Shown here: positions 48,712 through 57,691 of the stretch, in pieces | Position numbering within the stretch: the first letter of the stretch is position 1 | Layout: each line of letters begins with the position of its first letter | Assembly (NCBI RefSeq): GCF_023062595.1 | Contig: NZ_JALLAN010000001.1 | Coordinates: forward strand, 372,001 to 436,000 | Length of the DNA stretch: 64,000 nucleotides | Origin: Arthrobacter rhizosphaerae | GTDB taxonomy: Bacteria; Actinomycetota; Actinomycetes; Actinomycetales; Micrococcaceae | Direction: 5' to 3' | The notes under the pieces: model-generated | What the model was told of the DNA's origin: nothing | Seen by the model: the letters and a program-made list of their open reading frames with translations, nothing else | Database searches by the model: none | Program-made: the position numbers and the translations under genes

Positions 48712-49440
48712 ATGTCGACGGCGACACAGGGGAGCGGGGCAACAGCCAATGCGGCGGGTCCCGTGTTGCACCGGAAAGTTTTGGATTCGTTGGGGGAGGC
48801 CATAGCTTCTGGCAGGCTGGCCCCGGGTCGGCGCCTTACCTTGGATGAGATCCAGCAGGAATACGGAATTTCGCGGACCCTGGCACGTGACATCATGCAG
48901 GTCCTTGAGTCAATAAACCTTGTCTACTCCCGCCGTCGGGTAGGCATTGTCGTTCAGGAGCCGGCGCGTTGGAACGTTTTTGATCCAAAACTGGTCCGGT
49001 GGCGGCTGGCCTCCGAGCGCAGGGCTGAGCAATACAGCAGCCTGACTGAGTTGCGTATCGCCGTCGAACCCATCGCGGCTGCCGGGGCCGCTCGCCGGGC
49101 AAGCTCAGCAGAACGAAGCCGGCTGGCAGGATTGGCGGCCGAGCTTAGGCAGTACGGAGAAGCAGGGGATCAGGAGTCATTCCTGGCAGCGGATATAGCT
49201 TTCCACCGTCTCCTGCTGAACAGCTGCGGCAATGAGATGTTCTCAGCCTTGGACAGCATGGTGGAGGAAGTGCTGACAAGCCGCACCCGGCAAGGCCTGA
49301 TGCCGTTTCATCCAAGCCCTGAGGCACTGCGAGCGCACGAAGAGGTTGCTGCCGCTGTTGCTTCAGGCGATGCAGGAACAGCGGAGACAAGCATGCACCG
49401 GATTCTGAATGAAGTCCGGCACGCCATGGGCCTGGAGTAG
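48712..49440 (+). CDS. GntR-family (FadR/FCD) transcriptional regulator of gluconate genes
   Basis: A 242-residue protein: winged helix (RKVLDSLGEAIASGRLAPGR, RLTLDEIQQEYGISRTLARD) and a C-terminal FCD domain (LTELRIAVEPIAAAGAARRA, DIAFHRLLLNSCGNEMFSAL), which normally binds a metal and a sugar acid. ATG at 48712 has AGAGGA seven bases upstream; TTG or GTG codons further upstream are not needed. It is divergent from gntK-gntP, so most likely a gluconate-responsive repressor. Confidence 0.88.
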   Translation: MSTATQGSGATANAAGPVLHRKVLDSLGEAIASGRLAPGRRLTLDEIQQEYGISRTLARDIMQVLESINLVYSRRRVGIVVQEPARWNVFDPKLVRWRLASERRAEQYSSLTELRIAVEPIAAAGAARRASSAERSRLAGLAAELRQYGEAGDQESFLAADIAFHRLLLNSCGNEMFSALDSMVEEVLTSRTRQGLMPFHPSPEALRAHEEVAAAVASGDAGTAETSMHRILNEVRHAMGLE

Positions 49441-49455
49441 CTGGTTCAGCTCGAC

Positions 49456-51219
49456 TTACTCATCGGGATTGGGGCTGCGCACGTCTTTCTCCCCGATATC
49501 GGCTGCGCCCAGGACATCCGCTGCAGGCGAATGCGTGGTCTCATGTTCCCGCACCCGGAGTTCCGGGTGGTGCAGGTCCAGGGCCGGACGTTCTGAACGG
49601 ATACGCGGCAGCGAGGTGAAGTTGTGCCGCGGCGGCGGGCAGGAGGTAGCCCATTCCAGGGAGGCGCCAAAGCCCCAAGGATCGTCCACTTCCACTTTTT
49701 CCCCTGCGCGCCAGGTGATGTAGACGTTCCAGAAGAACGGGATCACCGAGGCCCCGACGAGGAATGAGCCGATGGTGGAGAACTGGTTCATATAGGTGAA
49801 GTTGTCCTCGGGCATGTAGTCCGCGTAGCGGCGGGGCATTCCTTCCACACCCAGCCAGTGCTGGATAAGGAACGTGCCGTGGAAGCCCAGGAACAGCATC
49901 CAGAAGTGGATCTTGCCCAGGCGTTCATTGAGCATGGTGCCCGTCCACTTGGGCCACCAGAAGTAGAATCCTGCGAACATGGCAAACACAACGGTGCCGA
50001 AGACGACGTAGTGGAAGTGCGCCACCACGAAGTACGAGTCGGACAGGTGGAAGTCCAGGGGTGGTGACGCAAGGATGATGCCCGTCAGGCCGCCGAACAG
50101 GAACGTTGCCAGGAACCCGATGCTCCACAGCATGGGCGTTTCGAACGTGAGGGATCCGCCCCACATGGTGCCGATCCAGTTGAAGAACTTCACGCCGGTT
50201 GGCACAGCGATCAACATTGTCATAAAGGCGAAGAACGGCAGGAGCACGGAGCCGGTCACGTACATGTGGTGGGCCCACACGGTCACCGAGAGGGCGGCAA
50301 TCGCAATCGTTGCGTAGACCAGGCCTTTGTAGCCGAAGATCGGCTTGCGGCTGAAGACCGGGAAGATTTCCGAGACGATTCCGAAGAACGGGAGGGCAAT
50401 GATGTAAACCTCGGGATGGCCGAAGAACCAGAACAGGTGCTGCCAGAGAATCGCACCGCCATTCTCAGGATCGTAGATGTGCGCACCGAATTTGCGATCC
50501 GCTCCCATCGCGAAGAGTGCTGCAGCCAGCGGGGGGAAGGCCATGATCACGAGGATGGATGTAACAAGGGCGTTCCAGGTGAAGATCGGCATGCGCCACA
50601 TGGTCATGCCGGGGGCACGCATGCAAATGATGGTGGTGATGAAGTTGACGGCGCCAAGGATGGTGCCGAAACCCGATAGTGCCAGTCCGAAGACCCACAG
50701 GTCACCGCCGACACCGGGTGTGAAAGTTGTGTTGTTCAGCGGGGCATACGCGAACCAGCCAAAGGACGCCGCACCCTGGGGAGTGATGAAGCCGGCCATG
50801 GCAATGGTGGAACCGAAGAGGAAGAACCAGAATGCCAAGGCATTCAGTCGCGGGAAGGCAACGTCGGGGGCGCCGATCTGCAGCGGCATGATGACGTTTG
50901 TGAAGCCGGCGAACAGGGGAGTTGCGAACATCAGGAGCATGGCCGTGCCGTGCATGGTGAAGAGCTGGTTGTACTGTTCCTTGGTCTGCAGGATCTGCAT
51001 ACCGGGTTCATACAGCTCGGCACGGATGACCAGGGCCATCACCCCTGCCAGTAAGAAGAACACAAAGGACGCGATCAGGTACATGAAGCCGATCGTCTTG
51101 TGGTCCGTGGAGGTGATCCAGTTGACGATGACGCTGCCCTTGCGTTTGGGCACCACCTGGGGAGATGCTGTCGGCGCGGCGGTCCCGCCGGTTGCATACT
51201 TGTAACTGGCCAAGGTCAC
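49456..51219 (-). CDS. ctaD: Cytochrome c oxidase subunit I, copy 2
   Basis: A 587-residue second aa3-oxidase core with the same motifs as copy 1 ([31 protein letters not shown]), so all metal-binding and proton-path residues are kept. It differs mainly at both ends: [20 protein letters not shown] and a tail rich in charged residues. A 65-base stretch (49604-49668) is identical to copy 1 (37051-37115), third codon positions included. No subunit II, III or IV gene is adjacent, so it must use those at 34-43 kb. GTG 51219 or TTG 51213 may be the start. Confidence 0.95.
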   Translation of the reverse strand: MTLASYKYATGGTAAPTASPQVVPKRKGSVIVNWITSTDHKTIGFMYLIASFVFFLLAGVMALVIRAELYEPGMQILQTKEQYNQLFTMHGTAMLLMFATPLFAGFTNVIMPLQIGAPDVAFPRLNALAFWFFLFGSTIAMAGFITPQGAASFGWFAYAPLNNTTFTPGVGGDLWVFGLALSGFGTILGAVNFITTIICMRAPGMTMWRMPIFTWNALVTSILVIMAFPPLAAALFAMGADRKFGAHIYDPENGGAILWQHLFWFFGHPEVYIIALPFFGIVSEIFPVFSRKPIFGYKGLVYATIAIAALSVTVWAHHMYVTGSVLLPFFAFMTMLIAVPTGVKFFNWIGTMWGGSLTFETPMLWSIGFLATFLFGGLTGIILASPPLDFHLSDSYFVVAHFHYVVFGTVVFAMFAGFYFWWPKWTGTMLNERLGKIHFWMLFLGFHGTFLIQHWLGVEGMPRRYADYMPEDNFTYMNQFSTIGSFLVGASVIPFFWNVYITWRAGEKVEVDDPWGFGASLEWATSCPPPRHNFTSLPRIRSERPALDLHHPELRVREHETTHSPAADVLGAADIGEKDVRSPNPDE

Positions 51220-51429
51220 TGCCCCCCGGACTGTTCACTATGTGTCTGTGCCATCATCGGCTCTTTTCGGGTGTGCATACTGTGCCGCCGAACGGCTACA
51301 GCGGTTGCCGCTTTCCGGCCGCACACCGGAGCCGGAAGGGTGTTCCCCGGCATGACTGCCATGCTGGGATCCTTCTTCGAATTTACTGACGCCAGGTGGT
51401 CCTGTCCATAGCCTTTGTGCCCAGCATTA

Positions 51430-51636
51430 CTAGCTGCTGGTCTCGTAGGCGAGGTCGTCAATAGCCCCGGCAAGAGCACACATGTCGAACCACGAATCGG
51501 GCAACAAGTCGTGGATAAAGGCGTCGAACTCAAAAGGATCGCAGTCTCCGCCACGGCTCCAGTACTGGATCCAGAGGTCGACCAACGCCAGATCTTCCCG
51601 CTGTAGCAGTGTTCTCGCCCTCAAACGCAGGTCCAT
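51430..51636 (-). CDS. Small acidic protein of unknown function
   Basis: A 68-residue protein, MDLRLRARTLLQREDLALVD then DCDPFEFDAFIHDLLPDSWF. It is acidic, with regular helical patterning, and looks like a real globular small protein. ATG at 51636 has AAGGA seven bases upstream; the frame is open to 51669. It lies upstream of ctaD copy 2 on the same strand, about 210 bp apart. I do not recognise a named family. Confidence 0.65.
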   Translation of the reverse strand: MDLRLRARTLLQREDLALVDLWIQYWSRGGDCDPFEFDAFIHDLLPDSWFDMCALAGAIDDLAYETSS

Positions 51637-51861
51637 AACCAATCCTTGCTTCTGCTCCTGCAGCAGCACAAGATCAGCGGGACTCTAACCGGCCAACCCA
51701 CCCCGTCGCCCGTTTGCCGTGTCGCTAAACCACCGGGGAATCGCTCGGTGAGGACATTGATACAAACACGAAACGTTGCGTCGAGGCCAGGAAACATTGC
51801 GGAGCTACGCTAATGCCTAGTTGGACAACGACGTCCCAGCAAAACACGAAAGGAAATTCTG

Positions 51862-52014
51862 ATGTTGTTTGCGAGCAGCCTTACTCTCTTTCTCGATTAC
51901 CGCGGCAAAGACGACGACGCCCACTCCGGCGCGGAGAATGCCACAGGCTTTCCTAGCGGCCAGCTGACTTCGAGCCCTTGGGAAGGTTGGTGGCACGACG
52001 CCATCCTTGGCTAG
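51862..52014 (+). CDS. 50-residue small protein
   Basis: An ATG at 51862 with AAAGGAAA upstream opens a 50-codon frame reading MLFASSLTLFLDYRGKDDDA, then a Gly/Ser-rich middle, and ending SPWEGWWHDAILG. The hydrophobic start is too short for a sure signal peptide. Three tryptophans near the end and a clean ribosome site argue that it is expressed. Its stop overlaps the end of the converging lacI-type gene. Family not recognised. Confidence 0.5.
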   Translation: MLFASSLTLFLDYRGKDDDAHSGAENATGFPSGQLTSSPWEGWWHDAILG

Positions 52015-53003
52015 GCCGCAGGAGGAGCAGTTGTCTTGCGGATAACGAGGTGTGGAGTTCTCACGACATGGGCAGGACTCGCAGTACCTTCTATCCGATC
52101 CACGGCCCTGTCGACGGCGGCCGCGGCAAGCAGCGGCGCGTCCTGGCTCACGGACGACAATTGCACATAGCTGAGCCGGGCCATCTGGCTGTCGTCATAG
52201 CCGAGCACAGACACATCGGCTGGAACCCGCAGTCCATACGCCCTGAAGCCTTCGATCAGGCCCAGTGCTGATCTGTCATTGAAGGCGACAACAGCCGTCG
52301 GCAGGTTATCCCGCAGGAACCGGGCCGCCCGCAGGCCGTCCTCCTCGCCAGGCCCTCCCTGGATAACTGTTGCTTCCAGCCCGTGACGTTGCATTTCGCT
52401 GCGAAAGGCTTCGCGGCGCTCTTGGGCTGACACTGCTGTACCGCCGCCGACATGGACAATTTTGCTGTGTCCCAGGCCCACCAGGTGGTCCACGCCAAGA
52501 CGGATGCCAGCGTGATCATCGCTGCTGACGGAGTCCACAAGCCTACCCACGTTATTACGGAGGAGGCTTACGACAGGCACCTGGTCGGAGTATCGGTCCA
52601 TCTCATCCCCGCCGAGGGTCGGCGAAATCATGATCAGGGCTTCCGCGCCGAGATCCAGGAGGGACTCGATGGCGCGGGTTTCGGTCCGGCCGTTGGCTAC
52701 AGCGCTCAAGGCTATTTCGTATCCACGGGAATTGGCCTGCGCGTAAGCAGCGTCCACAATTTCGGCGTGGAAGGGCTGGGAACTGGAGAAGCTGAGACCG
52801 ATCAATTTGGTCCGGCTGCTGCGGAGCAACCGGGCCCTGGTGTCCGGCCTATAACCGAGTTCCCGGGCGGCATCCAAGACTTTTTGCCGGGTGGATTCAG
52901 CTGCGCCGGGCGCACCCCTCATCACTATGGAAACCAGGGCCCGCGAGACGCCTGCCGCATGGGCAACGTCCATCAACGTGGGCCGACGCTGCTGTTCCTT
53001 CAT
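52011..53003 (-). CDS. LacI-family transcriptional regulator
   Basis: A 330-residue repressor. The helix-turn-helix and hinge are RPTLMDVAHAAGVSRALVSI and YRPDTRARLLRSSRTKLIGL; the periplasmic-binding-like sensor domain ends near VIRKTTAPPAA. ATG at 53003 has GAGGAGGAAC directly upstream; the frame to 53045 would run through the operator. It is divergent from the Gfo/Idh gene and flanked by two identical operators, so it most likely represses itself and the trio at 53.1-56.6 kb. Effector unknown. Confidence 0.92.
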   Translation of the reverse strand: MKEQQRRPTLMDVAHAAGVSRALVSIVMRGAPGAAESTRQKVLDAARELGYRPDTRARLLRSSRTKLIGLSFSSSQPFHAEIVDAAYAQANSRGYEIALSAVANGRTETRAIESLLDLGAEALIMISPTLGGDEMDRYSDQVPVVSLLRNNVGRLVDSVSSDDHAGIRLGVDHLVGLGHSKIVHVGGGTAVSAQERREAFRSEMQRHGLEATVIQGGPGEEDGLRAARFLRDNLPTAVVAFNDRSALGLIEGFRAYGLRVPADVSVLGYDDSQMARLSYVQLSSVSQDAPLLAAAAVDRAVDRIEGTASPAHVVRTPHLVIRKTTAPPAA

Positions 53004-53028
53004 GTTCCTCCTCGTCCCCTTCAGTGTA

Positions 53029-53040
53029 TAGAACGATCTA
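53029..53040. promoter_or_regulatory. LacI-type operator, site 1
   Basis: TAGAACGATCTA, a near-palindrome with the central CG typical of LacI-family operators, 26 bp before the lacI-type start. An identical site lies 47 bp away. Confidence 0.8.
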
Positions 53041-53075
53041 GACATGTCTCGTATGACGTGCCAGCATAGACGGAC

Positions 53076-53087
53076 TAGAACGATCTA
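53076..53087. promoter_or_regulatory. LacI-type operator, site 2
   Basis: A second exact copy of TAGAACGATCTA, 23 bp before the Gfo/Idh start. Centre-to-centre spacing to site 1 is 47 bp, about 4.5 helical turns, so cooperative binding by one tetramer or two dimers is possible. Confidence 0.8.
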
Positions 53088-53109
53088 GGACCAAGGAAGA
53101 GGAACATTC

Positions 53110-54231
53110 ATGAGTTATTTTCAGCATCCAGTGAGCGATGCCAAGCCTGTCCGGGTCGGCTTGATCGGCGCTGGCTGGATCGGCAGCTTTCATGCGGAGT
53201 CCGTTGCCCTCCGCATTCCTGCTGCCCGTCTTGACGCGATTGCAGACCCGGATCTTCCGGCGGTAGAAACCTTGGCCAGCAGGCTGGGAGTCAGCAAGAT
53301 CAGTGCCGATCCCGCAGATGTGATCAACGATCCGGAAATCGACGCCATCCTGATTGCGGCACCGGTGCGTTTCCACGCCGGCCTGATCGCGGCCGCCGCC
53401 CGCGCGGGCAAGGATGTGTTCTGCGAAAAGCCTGGCGGGCGCACCGTTGAGGAACTCGATGAGGCGCTCCGAGAGGCTGACACGGCCCGGGTCACCGTCC
53501 AGTTCGGATTCAACCGCCGCTATGCGGCGGATTTCGCCGCTGCACGCAAGCTCATTGACGACGGCGTTGTGGGCACTCCGCAGCTGATGCGGTCTCTGAC
53601 CCGGGACCCCGGCACCGCTGCCGGAATCGCCAATCCGGAGCGCATTGCACCCGGAACGATCTTTTTGGAAACACTGATCCATGATTTCGACACCCTGAAC
53701 TGGCTCAATCCCGGCGCCATTCCCATCAGTGTGTATGCCGTCGCCGACGCTCTCGTCGCCCCGGAAGCCAAGGCGGGCGGGCTGCTGGACACCGCCGTCG
53801 TCACCATCACCTACAGCAATGGAGCGATAGCGGTGGCGGAGGCAAACTTCAATGCCCTCTATGGCTATGACGTCCGCGGCGAAGTCTTTGGTTCCGCGGG
53901 AATGGTCACGGCCGGCGGACCACAGGAGTCCAGCGCCACCACCTACACTGCTGCGGGCATGGGCGCTGCAACCGCGCGGCTGAACGTGGACCTCTTCCGC
54001 GACGCCTACACTGCGGAATTGAGTGCCTTTGTTGACGCGGTGAAAGCACGCCGGGAAGGTATTCAGGAGCACGGAAACAAACATCCGGGAGGGGTGGACG
54101 CCCGCAACGCTTTGGCAGTGGCGCTGGCAGCGCTTCGTTCTGCTGAATCCGGGATGCCGGTGGATGTTGCGACGGTGGCCGACTTGCGCCCGGCTGAGCC
54201 GCAGTTCCAGCCGGCCGGGGAAAGTGCATGA
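53110..54231 (+). CDS. Gfo/Idh/MocA-family oxidoreductase
   Basis: A 373-residue NAD(P)-dependent dehydrogenase. The Rossmann motif is RVGLIGAGWIGSFHAESVAL; the catalytic Lys is in CEKPGGRT; HDFDTLNWLNPGA carries the conserved His/Asp region. It resembles inositol 2-dehydrogenases and sugar dehydrogenases that oxidise ring hydroxyls to keto groups. ATG at 53110 follows GGAAGAGGAAC. Its stop overlaps the next gene's ATG. Probably repressed by the divergent LacI protein. Confidence 0.9.
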   Translation: MSYFQHPVSDAKPVRVGLIGAGWIGSFHAESVALRIPAARLDAIADPDLPAVETLASRLGVSKISADPADVINDPEIDAILIAAPVRFHAGLIAAAARAGKDVFCEKPGGRTVEELDEALREADTARVTVQFGFNRRYAADFAAARKLIDDGVVGTPQLMRSLTRDPGTAAGIANPERIAPGTIFLETLIHDFDTLNWLNPGAIPISVYAVADALVAPEAKAGGLLDTAVVTITYSNGAIAVAEANFNALYGYDVRGEVFGSAGMVTAGGPQESSATTYTAAGMGAATARLNVDLFRDAYTAELSAFVDAVKARREGIQEHGNKHPGGVDARNALAVALAALRSAESGMPVDVATVADLRPAEPQFQPAGESA

Positions 54232-55019
54232 GCTTCCGCCTGGCTGTATGCGCCGAGATGGTTTATGGCCATCTGCCTCTGATGGACCGGGTGACGCGGA
54301 TTCACGAACAAGGTTTCGAGGTGGAACTCTGGGACACCCGTGGACGGGACATCAGTGCGTTGGCGTCCACCGGAGCGTCTTTCTCTTCGATGAGCGGCTA
54401 CTTCGGCGGCAGCCTGATCGACCCGGACGGCGCCGACGAGGTTCTCGCTTCTGCCGAAAAACTGATTCCCACCGCCCTGGAACTTGGTGTCGAGCGGATG
54501 GTGGTGCATCCGGCAGAGCTGGGGGAGGGCGGCCTCGCGGTTCGCCCGGTTCACCGCTCCACCGGGCAGATGTGGCTGACCGGCCTGCGTACGCTTGAAC
54601 GGCTTGCCCGCCTGGGCGAGAAGCACGGTGTGACGTTTGCCCTTGAGAACCTGAATACCATCCTCGACCATCCGGGCATACCGCTGGCACGGGCGAAGGA
54701 CACTCTGGCTCTGGTCTCGGCCGTCGATCACCCGAACCTGAAGATGATGCTGGACCTCTACCATGCCCAAATCGGGGAGGGGAACCTCATCGAACTCGTT
54801 CGGGCGGCTTTGCCCTGGACAGGCGAAGTTCAGGTGGCGGATGTTCCAGGACGGTTTGAACCCGGCACCGGGGAAATCAATTACAGCGCAGTCGCGGCAG
54901 AGCTCAGGGATGCCGGCTATTCAGGCGTCATCGGACTGGAAGCCAGCCCTTCCGGCGGTGACGGCCTCCCCGCGGGCGATGCCGCGCTGGCGGCCTTCGG
55001 GGCAGTATTTAGAAGCTGA
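54228..55019 (+). CDS. Hydroxypyruvate isomerase-like TIM-barrel protein
   Basis: A 263-residue sugar isomerase/epimerase of the Hyi branch. Metal ligands are expected in FALENLNTILDHPG (Glu), MLDLYHAQIGEGNL (Asp, His) and GLEASPSGGD (Glu); VADVPGRFEPGTGEINY is a close Hyi signature. The reaction could be hydroxypyruvate/tartronate semialdehyde isomerisation or isomerisation or lyase chemistry on a keto sugar. It overlaps the Gfo/Idh gene by four bases. Confidence 0.85.
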   Translation: MSFRLAVCAEMVYGHLPLMDRVTRIHEQGFEVELWDTRGRDISALASTGASFSSMSGYFGGSLIDPDGADEVLASAEKLIPTALELGVERMVVHPAELGEGGLAVRPVHRSTGQMWLTGLRTLERLARLGEKHGVTFALENLNTILDHPGIPLARAKDTLALVSAVDHPNLKMMLDLYHAQIGEGNLIELVRAALPWTGEVQVADVPGRFEPGTGEINYSAVAAELRDAGYSGVIGLEASPSGGDGLPAGDAALAAFGAVFRS

Positions 55020-55100
55020 GCCTGCCTTACACAAGGTGAACCTCTCCCGATAATCTACTCGAGTAACTCTCCCATTTTTCAACCACTCCCAGGAGCCTTC

Positions 55101-56642
55101 ATGTCCAAAAATGCTGCGATGATGACCGTCGAGCTGCTGCCAGGGGAGGGCTGGTGGGGCGGCGCCGTCGCCGATGGGCAGGCCATGCCCTTCGGTCCGC
55201 GCCCACACCGACGCGACCTCGCCGTCAACGCCGGTTTCGCGGATGATCCGAGCAAGGGAGCAAACCAGTCTGCTCCCTTGCTGGTCTCCAGCAGGGGCAG
55301 GGTCTTATGGTCGGAGAACCCTTTCGCCTTCGCTTTCGCGGACGGTCAGCTCCATGCCGACGGCGGAGCGAAGCTCTTCGAGGCAGCCGGAGGGACACTG
55401 CAGGATGCCTTCCTTCTCGCCTCGGGGAGCTTCTTCCCGCCGTCGGGCCTGATACCGGCCCTCGAACTCTTCGACGGTCCGCAATACAACACCTGGATTG
55501 AAATGCCCTATGCGCCCACCCAGGAGGGCGTGCTCGCCTATGTGGAAGGACTGCTCGACGCCGGATTCCCGCCGGGTGTAGTCATGATCGACGACCGCTG
55601 GTCTGCCGGTTACGGGGACTGGCGGTTTGATGCCTCTCGTTTTCCGGATCCGGCTGCCATGGTCAAGCAGCTGCATGCCAAAGGCTTTCATGTAATGCTC
55701 TGGCTCGTGCCGTTTATCAGCCCGGACAGCGATCAGTTCCGTGAATTGCGGTCCCGCGGCCTGTTGCTCGCCGGTGCAGACGGGGAGGTGATCGTGCGGG
55801 AGTGGTGGAACGGCTTCAGTGCCCTTCTTGATGTGACCAATCCCGAGGCGGGCAAGTGGCTGCTGTCGCAGCTGGATGCCTTGCGCGATGAGTACGGCGT
55901 TGACGGTTTCAAATTCGACGCCGGGGACTTGCGGGACTACCGTCACGGCGACCGGCCGGCGCACGGCAACAGCCCGGCTGACCTGTGCGAGGCTTATGCA
56001 AGGCTTGGCCTCAACTACGGGTTCAACGAGTACAGGGCCTGCTGGAAGATGGGCGGACAACCGCTCGCCCAGCGTTTGCACGACAAGCCTCCGACGTGGG
56101 GCACAGACGGATTGCTCTCCCTCATTCCGGAAGGCATCGCCCAGGGCCTCATCGGCCACGCATTCACTTGCGCCGACATGGTGGGTGGAGGTGAACTCAC
56201 TGCCTTCGCGCCCGGCTCCGCCGTCGACCAGGAGCAGTTCGTCCGCTACGCCCAATGCGCAGCACTGTTCCCCATGATGCAGTTCTCCATATCGCCCAGC
56301 CGTGTGCTTGACGGAGAGCACCTCGCTGCGGTGCTCTCCGCCGTCGCGATCCGCCAGGAACTGCTCCCGGAAATCCGGGCGCTGACGGAGCATGCGGCAC
56401 AGACCGGCGAACCGATCATCCGTCCGCTTGCTTACCACTTTCCGGGCTTTGAACAGGTGACCGACCAATTCCTCCTCGGCGAGCGGATCCTGGTTGCGCC
56501 GGTCCTTGCCAGAGGCGCGGTTCGCCGCACTGTGGTGCTCCCGGGCGGAACATGGGTTGGCCCCGATGGAACCGAGTACGGGGAGGGGCTCGTTGAGCTT
56601 GAGGTGGGACTCGGCAGTCTTCCAGTGTTCAGGCGCACGTGA
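55101..56642 (+). CDS. Glycoside hydrolase family 31 enzyme (short MYORG-like type)
   Basis: A 513-residue GH31 alpha-glycosidase. The nucleophile Asp is in GVDGFKFDAGD and the acid/base Asp probably in FTCADMVGGGE. YNTWIEMPYAPTQEGVLAYV and WRFDASRFPDPAAMVKQLHA belong to the short subgroup related to MYORG-like enzymes, some of which are alpha-galactosidases. No signal peptide, so it acts on imported oligosaccharides or glycosides. ATG at 55101 follows AGGAGCC, 82 bp after the TIM-barrel gene, likely the same operon. Confidence 0.88.
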   Translation: MSKNAAMMTVELLPGEGWWGGAVADGQAMPFGPRPHRRDLAVNAGFADDPSKGANQSAPLLVSSRGRVLWSENPFAFAFADGQLHADGGAKLFEAAGGTLQDAFLLASGSFFPPSGLIPALELFDGPQYNTWIEMPYAPTQEGVLAYVEGLLDAGFPPGVVMIDDRWSAGYGDWRFDASRFPDPAAMVKQLHAKGFHVMLWLVPFISPDSDQFRELRSRGLLLAGADGEVIVREWWNGFSALLDVTNPEAGKWLLSQLDALRDEYGVDGFKFDAGDLRDYRHGDRPAHGNSPADLCEAYARLGLNYGFNEYRACWKMGGQPLAQRLHDKPPTWGTDGLLSLIPEGIAQGLIGHAFTCADMVGGGELTAFAPGSAVDQEQFVRYAQCAALFPMMQFSISPSRVLDGEHLAAVLSAVAIRQELLPEIRALTEHAAQTGEPIIRPLAYHFPGFEQVTDQFLLGERILVAPVLARGAVRRTVVLPGGTWVGPDGTEYGEGLVELEVGLGSLPVFRRT

Positions 56643-56666
56643 CGTCAGGACAGGGCTGCACACCGG

Positions 56667-57446
56667 TCAGCTGACTTTGAAGCCGCCGTTGCTGGACAGA
56701 ATCTGACCGTTAATCCAGGAGCCAGACTCCGAGAACAGGAATCGAACGAGATCTGCTGTGTCGTCGGCCGTGCCGAGGCGCCCGGCGGGCGTCGCTCCGA
56801 TCCCTGATTCACGCGTTGCGTCATCCATCCAACCCGTGTCGATCGGACCCGGGTTGACGACGTTCGCCCGAACCCCTCGATCAGCCAACTCGACCGCCGC
56901 CGCCGTGACGATGCGATCGAGGGCTCCCTTGCTCGCCCCGTAGGGCAGATTATTCACAGTGTGGTCGCTCGTCAACGCGACGATCCGGCCGCCGACGTGG
57001 CCCGGGTTCACCGACTCCGGCAGTTGCTCGGCGAAAGCGTTGATGAGGAGCCATGTCGCCCGCGCGTTCACTGCGAAATGGCGGTCCCAGCTCTCGATGG
57101 TGGTGGTCAGGATCGAGCTGTCCACGGACTCGCAATGTGACATGACTAGACCCGTCACCGGCCCCAGACTCTGAGCCACCCGGATCAACTCTGCCGGCAC
57201 CGTCGGGTCGCTCAGGTCCCCGGAAACAAGCTTTACGGCGACTCCAAGTGCACGGCACTCGTCGGCGATTGTCTCGGGGTCGGCGGTGCCTCTCTCCAAG
57301 CCAATCCGCACATCGTAGGGCTTCCAATAGTTCAGGATGAGATCCCAGCCATCACTTGCCAGTCCGACGGCGAGACCCGCCCCGATCGATCGGCGCCTCC
57401 CGACTCCCGTTACTATTGCGGTCTTCGAACGGTTTCGAATGGTCAT
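56667..57446 (-). CDS. SDR-family oxidoreductase
   Basis: A 259-residue short-chain dehydrogenase. The cofactor motif is AIVTGVGRRRSIGAGLAVGL and the active-site segment LPYGASKGALDRI (Tyr, Lys). The usual NNAG strand reads MSHCESV instead. The C-terminus has SESGSWINGQILSSNGGF, as in 3-oxoacyl-ACP reductase-like SDRs. It converges on the GH31 gene. Substrate unknown. Confidence 0.85.
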   Translation of the reverse strand: MTIRNRSKTAIVTGVGRRRSIGAGLAVGLASDGWDLILNYWKPYDVRIGLERGTADPETIADECRALGVAVKLVSGDLSDPTVPAELIRVAQSLGPVTGLVMSHCESVDSSILTTTIESWDRHFAVNARATWLLINAFAEQLPESVNPGHVGGRIVALTSDHTVNNLPYGASKGALDRIVTAAAVELADRGVRANVVNPGPIDTGWMDDATRESGIGATPAGRLGTADDTADLVRFLFSESGSWINGQILSSNGGFKVS

Positions 57447-57691
57447 GGCCCGACTCTATAAGAGGTAGCGCCGGGTTATGACGGGGGAGTGACCGATTTG
57501 GGCTGATATGCCGCAATGCTTTCTTGGACGTAGCTTCCCGGCAGGGGTCGGTAGGGGAGAGGCGAGGGGCCTCGCGCTTATCCCGAGCCTCAGAGCGCGG
57601 AGGGCTTAATTTACACAAAGAAGTGTGCTTGTCTGAAGCAGATAACGCTTGAGCAGGGGAGCAGGACCCGTTCTTCAACGAGGTGACACAC

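Noticed and set aside
55305-56663. 452-codon open frame on the minus strand
   Set aside because: Antisense to the GH31 gene, whose catalytic motifs are clear on the plus strand.
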